DNA of 64,000 nt from an uncultured Litoreibacter sp. (GTDB lineage Bacteria > Pseudomonadota > Alphaproteobacteria > Rhodobacterales > Rhodobacteraceae), in assembly GCA_947504205.1 (NCBI GenBank), contig CANNGL010000001.1, positions 1 to 64,000 on the forward strand. The letters run 5' to 3'. The translations under genes were made by a program, and so were the position numbers. Each line of letters opens with the position of its first letter. Position 1 is the stretch's first letter. Under the pieces are notes generated by a model. It did no database searches. It saw only the letters and a program-made list of their open reading frames with translations, and was not told the origin of the DNA. Below are positions 33,391-40,848 of the stretch, piece after piece.

Positions 33391-33419
33391 AAGCTCAGAC
33401 TATTCAAGCTCAGACTATT
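33391..33419. repeat. 15-bp tandem repeat upstream of the DUF2235 gene
   Basis: AAGCTCAGACTATT occurs twice (33391-33404 and 33406-33419), separated by one base. The block lies 34 bases before the DUF2235 start codon, where a promoter or operator is expected, and is followed by GCAGTATAGTC. It may be a recent duplication or a paired binding site. Confidence 0.6.
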
Positions 33420-33529
33420 GCAGTATAGTCGAAAACCAACTCACTGTTCCATCAAACCCGTGTCACCGCGTTGAAACAAATCTGAGTTTGCCGGTTCTGC
33501 CACTGGGTTGGGGCATCTTTTGTCAGGCT

Positions 33530-34003
33530 CTAAAGCTTGGATGAGATGACGCCAGTGTTGAAACCACCCATGCGAAGCTCTCCGAACAAGCGCTGGTACT
33601 CAATCTTTGGGCAGCGGTTCTGTATAACCGTCAGACCTGCGGCTTCGGCTTTTGCTGTGGCTTCGGCATGCTCGACACCGATTTGCATCCAGATCGTTTT
33701 CAGACGGGGTAGCGCCGTCAGCGCTTCGTCCACAATCGGCGGAACTGCGTCGGAGCGGCGGAAGATATCCACCATGTCCACCTTCGCATCTGTAGGAATG
33801 TCTGAAAGTGATGCACGGATTTCCTGACCGAACAGCGTCTTACCGGCGTGCCCGGGATTTACGCCGATAACCGTGAAACCCTTCAGGGATAAGTATCGCG
33901 CCACATAATAGCTCGGGCGCACAGGATTCATCGACACACCAACGCAGGCCACAACCTTGGTGCGACGCAGTATTTCTTTGAGGTGGGCGTCCGAATAACT
34001 CAT
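33530..34003 (-). CDS. CoA-binding domain protein (YccU-like)
   Basis: A 157-residue Rossmann-fold protein of the CoA_binding_2 family. VVACVGVSMNPVRPSYYVARY and GFTVIGVNPGHAGKTLFGQ are its nucleotide-binding blocks; NRCPKIEY near the C-terminus is also typical. The physiological role of this family is not established. The start is ATG 34003 directly after GGGAGGG; the spacing is short. A terminator of the upstream gene precedes it. Confidence 0.88.
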   Translation of the reverse strand: MSYSDAHLKEILRRTKVVACVGVSMNPVRPSYYVARYLSLKGFTVIGVNPGHAGKTLFGQEIRASLSDIPTDAKVDMVDIFRRSDAVPPIVDEALTALPRLKTIWMQIGVEHAEATAKAEAAGLTVIQNRCPKIEYQRLFGELRMGGFNTGVISSKL

Positions 34004-34040
34004 TTCCCTCCCATAGCGCTCCTGCTTGCTCTTGCGCCAC

Positions 34041-34069
34041 AAAAAAGCGCCCGTGATCAACACGGGCGC
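34041..34069 (-). terminator. Terminator of the rlmB-zinc ribbon unit
   Basis: GCGCCCGTG (34047-34055), loop ATCAA, CACGGGCGC (34061-34069): a perfect 9-bp stem followed on the minus strand by six T residues (34046-34041). It lies about 120 bases downstream of the zinc-ribbon gene. Confidence 0.85.
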
Positions 34070-34187
34070 CAGTTACGGAACGAGGGACAGTGAATTGGAG
34101 GAGCAGTTCCGTTGCTGCCTCCGTGCCTTAAGATGTAGGGGCTGGCGCGGCGCGTTCCAGTGTTCCCACAAAGACGTGAAGCGGAAG

Positions 34188-34487
34188 TCAATCGAAGATG
34201 TCTTCGATTTCATCCCAGACATCTTCGATCGCCCGGCGCAGGAAACTCTTGCGCGGCTTCCGTTTCTTCTTCTTCGGTTTCGATTTGGCTCGAAAGGCGG
34301 CCTGCGAAAACATGTTTTCACGCTTGGGGGGTGTTTGCGGCGTCGGATCCAGCTTGAGCGGCTTCATCTCATGCAATGGCGCGCCGCAAGATCCACATGC
34401 CAACTCATGCCCAGAGCGGGCGGTCAGACGCAAAGCGGTTCGCAACCCGCAATAGCAGCAGGTCGCAATCTTGGTCTGATGGGGCAT
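34188..34487 (-). CDS. Small zinc-ribbon protein of unknown function
   Basis: A 99-residue basic protein. Two CxxC knuckles, CCYCG (about residues 10-14) and CGSCG (about 31-35), form a zinc ribbon; a very basic stretch (KSKPKKKKRKPRKSFLRR, about 68-85) and an acidic C-terminal tail (EDVWDEIEDIFD) follow. The charge layout suggests nucleic-acid or ribosome contact, but no function is known to me. It starts 3 bases after rlmB, so it is co-transcribed with it. Confidence 0.75.
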   Translation of the reverse strand: MPHQTKIATCCYCGLRTALRLTARSGHELACGSCGAPLHEMKPLKLDPTPQTPPKRENMFSQAAFRAKSKPKKKKRKPRKSFLRRAIEDVWDEIEDIFD

Positions 34488-34490
34488 GGG

Positions 34491-35273
34491 TTACTCCGAC
34501 TTAAGGCGCTTCACTGCATATAGGGAGACTGCAGCCGCATTCGAGACGTTGAGCGAGCCAAATTCACCTTCAGGATCAATGCGCACCAAATCGTTACATG
34601 TCTCCTTGGTTTTTTCGCGCAGGCCCGGACCTTCCGCGCCAAGAACAAGGCCAATAGCGGGTGCTACATCTGACAAGCTGTCATCCAGAGTTGTGGGCGC
34701 CTCTCCATCGAGGCCCAGCAGGTGGTAGCCCATCGATTTCAGCTCTTCCATCGTGGCGGCCAAGTTCTTGACCCGCAAATAGGGTTGGCGCTCCAAGGCG
34801 CCGGATGCTGTCTTGGCCAATGCGCCAGTCTCTGGAGCGGAATGTCGATGCGGGGCAATAACAGCACGGGCGCCGAAGACTTCGGCGGATCGCAGAATTG
34901 CGCCAACATTGTGGGGGTCGGTCACGCGGTCGAGCAAAATGACTCGGGCGGCTTGGCCACGCGGGTCACAAATGTCCTTAAGCTTCCCCCAATCGAGCGG
35001 TTTGACTTCAAGCGCTGCACCTTGATGCACAGATTGCGGGTCCAGTGGAGCCGCGAACTTCCGAGGGTCGGAGATCTCCGGGGTCATGCCTGACGCAGCG
35101 ATCGCATCTGCCAACCGATCAGCGGCATTCTTGGTGACTACAAGCCGCAGCTTCTCGCGCATCGGATTGCCTAGCGCATCGCGCACTGCATGAAGGCCGA
35201 AGAGCCATACCGTTTCGGCTGCGGCGGCACGTTTGTCGCGTTCTTTCTGGACGACCCATTTCGGTTTTTTCAT
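34491..35273 (-). CDS. rlmB: 23S rRNA 2'-O-methyltransferase, RlmB/TrmH-like
   Basis: A 260-residue SPOUT methyltransferase from ATG 35273. The N-terminal substrate-binding part contains VWLFGLHAVRDALGN; the three SPOUT motifs are DPHNVGAILRSAEVFGA, LVLGAEGPGLREKT and GSLNVSNAAAVSLYA, which form the deep trefoil knot that binds AdoMet. RlmB methylates G2251 of 23S rRNA. The family also contains tRNA TrmH enzymes, but the N-terminal domain favours RlmB. An upstream in-frame Met at 35303 is less likely. Confidence 0.92.
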   Translation of the reverse strand: MKKPKWVVQKERDKRAAAAETVWLFGLHAVRDALGNPMREKLRLVVTKNAADRLADAIAASGMTPEISDPRKFAAPLDPQSVHQGAALEVKPLDWGKLKDICDPRGQAARVILLDRVTDPHNVGAILRSAEVFGARAVIAPHRHSAPETGALAKTASGALERQPYLRVKNLAATMEELKSMGYHLLGLDGEAPTTLDDSLSDVAPAIGLVLGAEGPGLREKTKETCNDLVRIDPEGEFGSLNVSNAAAVSLYAVKRLKSE

Positions 35274-35338
35274 GAGAGATGGCTCCGGGTAAGCTTGCGC
35301 CACACCCCTAGAAGACCCAGTCTACTTTGCCAAGCCGA

Positions 35339-36166
35339 TCAACTGCCGGTCGTATGCCAGACAACTAGTAGGATGGAGGCTGCCGCCAAAATCGTGGTCA
35401 AAAGTACCGCTGTGCTGCCGCCGATCCAGATCGCACGTTTGACCTCACCTGACGGCTCTCCGTCCGGCCCCATTCCTTCGACCCATCGGGTCAGCGTGGA
35501 TGGGTTTTCGGTTCCTTCGATTTGTGCTTTGAGGGAGCTCATCGCGTCCTTCGCCGGATTAAGAAACAAAAACGCAAGAAAGCTTGCCAGTGTAATGCGC
35601 GATAGGCTTTCGATATATGTCACTTTGACGCCATCCGGCTCTTGGCTGAGCAGGATTTCGGTCATCAGATGATCTTTGCCAAAGGACGGCATTTCATCTG
35701 CATTCAATGTCTGAAACGCAATGTATTCGCCCGGCACTTCGTCAATCATTTTTATATGTACGTGATTGGGTGTTTCTTCATCTTGCAGCCTGTCGTCAAA
35801 CAGCATGATGAATTCGTCGTCTGATCCCGGTATGCGGCGGATGCGTTTGGTTGCCGATGTGAAATAGTCATCACGCTCCCGAATACGCACGCGATCCCAG
35901 ACTTCGCTCGCTGGGGCGTCGATCACCTCTGAGCCATGACATTCGTATTCGCGGTTCAGGACCAGCAAGTGCTTGGGGAACATATAAAGTATAGCGAGCA
36001 ACAAGATCGTGCCACCCCAGCCACCCACGGCTGTTTCAAGATCCACTCCGAAGATACTCATCGCCAGTATGAACAGGCCGCTAAGGGCCAGATTCGCCAA
36101 GAGATAGAGGCCAATCAGCAAGAGCGTTGCGATTATCGCGAACAAAATAATCTTAGCGGGGCGCAT
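35339..36166 (-). CDS. SRPBCC-like membrane protein, unknown function
   Basis: A 275-residue protein. Two or three N-terminal transmembrane helices (about residues 5-27, 29-40 and 47-63) precede a soluble domain that resembles the START/polyketide-cyclase fold (YECHGSEVIDAPASEVWDRV, DEVPGEYIAFQTLNAD, GVKVTYIESLSRITL), followed by one C-terminal helix (AVLLTTILAAASILLVVW). It may bind a lipid or other hydrophobic ligand at the membrane. I do not recognise a named gene. Confidence 0.75.
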   Translation of the reverse strand: MRPAKIILFAIIATLLLIGLYLLANLALSGLFILAMSIFGVDLETAVGGWGGTILLLAILYMFPKHLLVLNREYECHGSEVIDAPASEVWDRVRIRERDDYFTSATKRIRRIPGSDDEFIMLFDDRLQDEETPNHVHIKMIDEVPGEYIAFQTLNADEMPSFGKDHLMTEILLSQEPDGVKVTYIESLSRITLASFLAFLFLNPAKDAMSSLKAQIEGTENPSTLTRWVEGMGPDGEPSGEVKRAIWIGGSTAVLLTTILAAASILLVVWHTTGS

Positions 36167-36313
36167 GAATAGCCTCTGTCAAATCGATGATATGGGTCTC
36201 TAGCCCAGCATTTGATCGTCCTGATGGCGAAAACAGGGCGAGAATAGGACCCGTAGAAAGCACAATTTTGCAGTTGACGCTTTGGCAGAGCGCTTATATC
36301 TCAGCCCCCTAGT

Positions 36314-36397
36314 GGGCGACAGGCCGCAAGGTGTGGCAGGGGACTGTAACTCCCTCGCGGAGACGCACGCCTGGTTCGATTCCAGGGTCGCCCACCA
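36314..36397 (+). tRNA. tRNA-Tyr (anticodon GTA)
   Basis: An 84-nt class II tRNA: acceptor GGGCGAC/GTCGCCC, short D-arm, anticodon stem GGGGA/TCCCT with loop CTGTAAC (anticodon GTA, 36346-36348), variable arm GCG-GAGA-CGC, T-arm CCTGGTTCGATTCCAGG, discriminator A and CCA. The long variable arm is normal for bacterial tRNA-Tyr. It reads opposite to the genes on both sides. Confidence 0.93.
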
Positions 36398-36534
36398 CTT
36401 AATCAAAGCCAATAAACTATAGTTGCCTTTCGTGGGGGAGATGCCCAAACGAGGCATACGGCTTGTATGGCGCGTAACTTGCTCAGTTGAACTCGCAAGG
36501 GTTGATGCAGTCGCGAAATTCAATTGCGCGTGCT

Positions 36535-38319
36535 TCAAAGAACCATTGGTTCATGCACATAAGTGCCGGGGGCTGGACAAATTTGCGGGAACTCTTTGCA
36601 ACCCGGTGCCTCGGGCGCGGGTCTTGCACCGTCGGAATACTGTGCAAGCCAGGTCGACCAGTCTTCCCACCAGGTGCCAGCCCGTCGATCAGCCTCTTTG
36701 AGCCATTGATCAGGGTTTTGAGCATGAGCTTCATTCACAAAATACTCGCAATTGGCGAGGTTGGGTGGACGCAGGATGCTTTGCACATGCCCACTGGTCG
36801 AGAGAACAAACCGGTTATTGCCGCCGAACGCGTCAACCGCACGGTAAATTCCGCGCCAAGGCATCAAATAGTCTTCCAACCCTCCAACAAAGTAAGTCGG
36901 GACATCTACCTTGTCGTAATCAATGGGCTTGCCGAAGAGCGATTGGCGACCCGGGTGGCGAAAAACATCGTTCAGGAAGATATTGATGAAGTCTGAATGC
37001 AGCTTTGCAGGCACGCGGGTGGGATCATTGTCCCAATAGAGCACATCGAGCGGCGGCGGCTGACGTCCGAGAATGTTGTTATTGACCCAAAAATTCCAGA
37101 CCAGATCATCGGATCTGAGCCATACGAAAAGATGCGCAAGGTCGAGCCCATCCATCGTGCCTTCTTCCCTCGATATCCGGCGGGCCAGTTCAAGGTTTTC
37201 GTCCGTTGTAAACGCCTCCAGAATAGAGCCATTGCCGGGATAGAGCGCTGTGACAAGCAGCGAATGGCTGGCAATCAGCGGAGAGCGTTGCTGGCTTAGA
37301 TGCCCAAGCAACGACATCGCAGTCAGCCCACCGGCGCAGGCGGATATGAGGCTGACCTTATCGGTCTGGGTTGTCACGCGTATGGCCTCGACCGCTTCGA
37401 GGATCGCCGCGACGTATGTCTCGACACCCCAGTCTGCTGCATCAGGTCCAGGGTTTCTCCAACTGAGTGTGAAGACCTGATACCCTCGCTTGACCAGATA
37501 TCCGAGCACGCTGTTTTGAGGCTTCAGATCGAAGGCATAGTATTTGTTGATTTGCGGAGGGATCAGCAGGATCGGGCGCTTATGAACCCTATCGGTCTGA
37601 GCTGCATATTGGATCAGTTCCAGTTGCGTGTTACGAAAGATTACAGCGCCGGGCGTGATTGCGAGAGTCTCACCCAGGCGGTAAGCGCCGGGTTTGATTT
37701 GACGGGGCATCCCGCGATTGTATTGCAGATCCAGCGCAAAATTCTTCAGACCCTGAACCGCCGACCGCCCTCCGCTGGAATCGGCGCGTTTGATGGCAGA
37801 GGGATGTAACGGCAGGTTGGTTGGTGAAAAAGCGGCCTTCATCTGGTGGACCAGAAATTCGATCCGCTTGCGATCGTCGTCATCGATATCCTGCGCGTCG
37901 AGCCAGTCCTGCACATGCATGTTCCAAGCAAGATAGAGCTGCATCAGTCCGCGCAAAACGGGGCTTTCGCGCCAGAGCGGGTCGCGGAACCGTCGGTCTT
38001 TCGGACTGGGCTGGAGATCAACCGCCTCGGATTGCCGAAGAATATCAATTGCCTGCGCGGCGAAAGCCGAGAAGTGTTCCGACAAGAGGTCGGGCTTTTC
38101 CAGAGCCAACGAGATCAGATGCGCGAAGGTTTCGGTAAATCCTTTTCCGGTCGCTGCACTTGAGTGTGACGCCTTGAGTTTCGGGTCTGAAAGGACATCG
38201 GATGCGATCCGCATCAACCGCTCCGCCTTGCCGAGCGGATCGCGGCCACCGCTTAGCAGCGCCTCTATGATGTCGGAGAGGTCGCGGTCCTGCGGTTCGC
38301 GCTTGGGGTTTCCGTCCAT
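36535..38319 (-). CDS. Polyhydroxyalkanoate synthase (PhaC-like, divergent)
   Basis: A 594-residue PHA synthase-like enzyme, which would polymerise hydroxyacyl-CoA. RFRDPLWRESPVLRGLMQLYL at about residue 110 is the conserved N-terminal block. The catalytic Cys lies in SACAGG at about residue 328 (class I enzymes usually have GYCxGG, class II GACAGG), the Asp in GGLEDYLMPW at about 483 and the His in TSGHVQSILRPP at about 511, so the triad is complete. The N-terminus is short and Asp/Arg-rich. It is the last gene of a minus-strand operon with four unrecognised beta-rich proteins, not with the usual phaR, phasin or depolymerase genes. Confidence 0.9.
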   Translation of the reverse strand: MDGNPKREPQDRDLSDIIEALLSGGRDPLGKAERLMRIASDVLSDPKLKASHSSAATGKGFTETFAHLISLALEKPDLLSEHFSAFAAQAIDILRQSEAVDLQPSPKDRRFRDPLWRESPVLRGLMQLYLAWNMHVQDWLDAQDIDDDDRKRIEFLVHQMKAAFSPTNLPLHPSAIKRADSSGGRSAVQGLKNFALDLQYNRGMPRQIKPGAYRLGETLAITPGAVIFRNTQLELIQYAAQTDRVHKRPILLIPPQINKYYAFDLKPQNSVLGYLVKRGYQVFTLSWRNPGPDAADWGVETYVAAILEAVEAIRVTTQTDKVSLISACAGGLTAMSLLGHLSQQRSPLIASHSLLVTALYPGNGSILEAFTTDENLELARRISREEGTMDGLDLAHLFVWLRSDDLVWNFWVNNNILGRQPPPLDVLYWDNDPTRVPAKLHSDFINIFLNDVFRHPGRQSLFGKPIDYDKVDVPTYFVGGLEDYLMPWRGIYRAVDAFGGNNRFVLSTSGHVQSILRPPNLANCEYFVNEAHAQNPDQWLKEADRRAGTWWEDWSTWLAQYSDGARPAPEAPGCKEFPQICPAPGTYVHEPMVL

Positions 38320-38339
38320 AGCGGGCGCAGTGCCGCCGG

Positions 38340-38801
38340 CTACTTGCTGGGGAGCTTGCGAACGACGAAATCGGTGACGCGGAAGTCCATCTCGGGGAAC
38401 ATCACCGTTCCGGAATAATCCTGACCCGCCACCGCTTTACGTCCGATCTGGGCCAGAATACGGACAACCACCTCATCCGTTCCATCATCAAAGGACAGAC
38501 GTTCCGGCTCGACAGTCACTTTTGTGTCCGAGAAATCACCTGCAACAGCCAGTGTCACTGTGCCTTTCATCGTGCCGGGGTTGGTAATTGCGAAAGCCGC
38601 GTTTGCGGTTTCTCCTGCCTTTCCTGCGAGCAGAAGCGGAGGGCGTCGCACTTCCTCGGGTTCCGGATCTGTCCGTCCATCGGTCAATGCTGACGAAAAC
38701 GCCCGGACATATTCGCGCCCGAGGTTCAGCAGTTCGGCCGAGTACTTCAGATTGACCGCTGAGGTGTTGCGGATTGTATCGCTCATTTTCTTGTCGGCCA
38801 T
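38340..38801 (-). CDS. Helix plus Ig-like protein next to PhaC, unknown function
   Basis: A 153-residue protein from ATG 38801 (AGAGGGTGAC upstream). An N-terminal amphipathic helix (LKYSAELLNLGREYVRAFSS, about residues 18-37) is followed by a proline-rich hinge and a beta-sandwich-like domain with alternating strands (AGETANAAFAITNPGTMKGT, then VTVEPERLSFDDGTDEVVVR). The strand pattern resembles CARDB/NEW-type Ig-like domains. No signal peptide. The N-terminal helix closely parallels that of the adjacent 220-residue protein. It lies 20 bases before phaC-like and 1 base after its neighbour. A granule-surface protein is a guess from context. Confidence 0.8.
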   Translation of the reverse strand: MADKKMSDTIRNTSAVNLKYSAELLNLGREYVRAFSSALTDGRTDPEPEEVRRPPLLLAGKAGETANAAFAITNPGTMKGTVTLAVAGDFSDTKVTVEPERLSFDDGTDEVVVRILAQIGRKAVAGQDYSGTVMFPEMDFRVTDFVVRKLPSK

Positions 38802-38802
38802 G

Positions 38803-39465
38803 TCACCCTCTTCCGCTGCTTGCAATCTCAGTCGGGCAGGGGCGCATGACGTGGAAATGGTCATACCAGTGCAACTCGTAGTCCGGCGCATCTTCCACAC
38901 AGACACAGTGACAGCAGGGCTTTTTGGCTTTTTCGTCCCGGCAGATGATCCAGCGGAGATAGTGCTCGGCGCAGCCACGCACCCAGATCAGGAGATCTAG
39001 ATCATCACATTCGCAGCAGCTTTCGCGCCGGTCGGGGTCGCGTTCCTGTTTGGGCACGGTCACCCTTACCGACACTGTGCGGCGTTCCTTCGGGCCAAGA
39101 TTGAAGGACCGGTCTTTCTGGTCGATCTGCACGGCGCCGGCATCTGGACCGGCAGGCTTGATCTCATAGCTGTGGGGCCGGAAGTCCTCATTGATCACAT
39201 CTATGCAGACTTCGCCTTCGGCACCGGGCGCGAGATTGCATTTAACCTCGCCCAGAGAGCGGGGCATCCAGCATGGGTCGGGAATATCGCAGCAACTTGA
39301 GCCTTGTGGCAGGCTCATGCCCCTTGCCCCATCGGCCAAAATATTGCCGCCTGCGACAAAGGCCTTAAGAAGTTCTTTGCCGAGGCCCAACTGGGCCGCG
39401 ATCAGATCGCCTAGCGCGGAATCTACGCCGCTCATATCCATTTCAGGTTTACATTTTGAGGTCAT
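38803..39465 (-). CDS. Cysteine-rich helix plus Ig-like protein, unknown function
   Basis: A 220-residue protein with 16 cysteines, unusually many for a protein without a signal peptide. Residues about 14-37 form an amphipathic helix (GDLIAAQLGLGKELLKAFVA) like that of the downstream 153-residue protein. An Ig-like domain follows (GAEGEVCIDVINEDFRPHSY, LGPKERRTVSVRVTVP). The Cys cluster SCCECDD, then GC, IIC and PCCHCVC suggest metal binding or disulfides. The C-terminus (YELHWYDHFHVMRPC) is rich in His and Tyr. Its start overlaps the upstream gene by 4 bases (ATGA). I do not recognise the family. Confidence 0.8.
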   Translation of the reverse strand: MTSKCKPEMDMSGVDSALGDLIAAQLGLGKELLKAFVAGGNILADGARGMSLPQGSSCCDIPDPCWMPRSLGEVKCNLAPGAEGEVCIDVINEDFRPHSYEIKPAGPDAGAVQIDQKDRSFNLGPKERRTVSVRVTVPKQERDPDRRESCCECDDLDLLIWVRGCAEHYLRWIICRDEKAKKPCCHCVCVEDAPDYELHWYDHFHVMRPCPTEIASSGRG

Positions 39466-40178
39466 CGGACAGCTCCGTTAATGACGGACACGGTAATAGG
39501 AAATTCAGCAAAATCGGTGCTGGCCACGCCGTGATAGCGGTGGCCGGTCTTGAGGGGTTGGGTCAGGTTTAAGGTGAACTCTGCCGAGAATGATGTCCTG
39601 GGTGCGTGGATCCCATATCCACGAGAGACCGCCAGCTTGATAATGCCACTATGCGAGGCGCGGAGCCTGTCATGGAACGTCGCAAAGAAATCATCGACGG
39701 TCTTGCGCGGCTTCGCGTAGCTGGCAGCAAATGCCGATTCAAGGCCGTCATCGTCAAACAAAGCGATTGGAAATGCGCGGGGCAGGCGGAGTTCAGTGTT
39801 CCCGGTATTTGCAATCGCAAGCGTTGCCTTGGCGCGCGTTCCAAGCTTACCCACAAAATCCAGGCCGCCAACCAGTACCGAGGCTCCGGTCTCGGGCAAA
39901 ACCCGTGCCAACACTTGATAGGCAGATTTCCCGGCTACCAGTTTGCCCTTGTAGTCGCCTGCCGGTGTTTCAGGGGCGAGGCGCAGTGACAGAGCGGCCG
40001 CGCGGCGCCCGCCATTCCGTACGCGTAGGGCCTGCCGTCCGGGCGGCAGCAGTTTCGTTAACGGACCACTGAGTTCGGGCACATCCTCAATCAGTGGAAT
40101 ATCACCTACGGCAACCAAGCGTCTTGGAGGGCCGACGAACTCGATCGTTTTGACGGGTGTTGTGGCGCGTGCAGCCAT
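39462..40178 (-). CDS. Beta-rich protein in the PhaC operon, unknown function
   Basis: A 238-residue protein with no signal peptide. It appears to hold two Ig-like domains in tandem: the first around RQALRVRNGGRRAAALSLRL and PAGDYKGKLVAGKSAYQVLA, the second around RAKATLAIANTGNTELRLP, then a C-terminal strand-rich segment (HRYHGVASTDFAEFPITVSV). The pattern resembles the NEW/COG1470 class of Ig-like repeats. It is coupled to the 220-residue gene by a 4-base overlap and follows the first gene by 9 bases. Confidence 0.78.
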   Translation of the reverse strand: MAARATTPVKTIEFVGPPRRLVAVGDIPLIEDVPELSGPLTKLLPPGRQALRVRNGGRRAAALSLRLAPETPAGDYKGKLVAGKSAYQVLARVLPETGASVLVGGLDFVGKLGTRAKATLAIANTGNTELRLPRAFPIALFDDDGLESAFAASYAKPRKTVDDFFATFHDRLRASHSGIIKLAVSRGYGIHAPRTSFSAEFTLNLTQPLKTGHRYHGVASTDFAEFPITVSVINGAVR

Positions 40179-40187
40179 GATCCCGCC

Positions 40188-40568
40188 CTACCCAACCGGG
40201 ACCGGCTCTAGCGGCTGAGGCCTCGGCGGTCGTTGCGGCTTGGGCTCGCACGGATAGGCGACATAGGGCTCAGTGATGAACTGACCTTGCCCGCAGAGCG
40301 AAACGCAGGCCAGTTCCCGACCCAGCAGATTGAAGCCCACTTTATAGTTCAGCGGAAGATGTCCGCGAATTGAGGGGATTTCCTTGATCCGAATTGAGAG
40401 GTCAATCGGTTTGATCTCAATTGGTTTCAATTCGATCGGTGCAAGCTCTTTCACCCTGACCGTAAAATCGCTTGGAATGGTGATGTTGTAGCTGGTCGGA
40501 ATGTCGATATCGAGACCACCGTCAACATCGACGCCAAAGGTAAACTTGGAGGGAATTTTAACGCTCAT
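40188..40568 (-). CDS. First gene of the PhaC operon, beta-repeat protein
   Basis: A 126-residue protein from ATG 40568, chosen because a promoter -10 lies at 40611-40616 and AGGGA precedes the ATG; a longer frame to 40619 would start inside the promoter. It has no signal peptide. A regular pattern of short strands (FTVRVKELAPIELKPIEIKP, then IDLSIRIKEIPSI) gives an open beta-sheet or beta-helix impression. GFNLLGRELACVSLCGQGQF carries two Cys, and the C-terminus is Pro/Arg-rich (PQRPPRPQPLEP). I have seen similar small proteins next to PHA synthase-like genes but know no function. Confidence 0.75.
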   Translation of the reverse strand: MSVKIPSKFTFGVDVDGGLDIDIPTSYNITIPSDFTVRVKELAPIELKPIEIKPIDLSIRIKEIPSIRGHLPLNYKVGFNLLGRELACVSLCGQGQFITEPYVAYPCEPKPQRPPRPQPLEPVPVG

Positions 40569-40610
40569 AGCCCAATCCCTGAAAACAAATGAATGTAAAT
40601 AATGGTCTAT

Positions 40611-40639
40611 ATCATACATTAATACCGCCGTTTTTTGAA
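40611..40639 (-). promoter_or_regulatory. Likely promoter of the PhaC-like operon
   Basis: On the minus strand TTCAAA (40639-40634), 17 bases, then TATGAT (40616-40611). The region is AT-rich and lies 43-71 bases before the start codon at 40568. The rest of 40640-40848 holds no gene that I can support. Confidence 0.5.
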
Positions 40640-40848
40640 GGTCTTTGCGGGGCTGTGGCAGCTTTCCGCTGAACGTAGGGGGTCAATGGCAGTTGATTTG
40701 ACATGTCTGGGGTGAGGAAAAAGTGGCCAAAGGAAAGTGCGTTAGAGGTTGTCGTTGTGGTGATTTCGCACCCCTGAAACTCTGCCCGGGCAGGTGTTCT
40801 GAGGCGTATGGCGAACAGCTCGGTTTCGGCGAGCGTTTGTCGTCGTTG

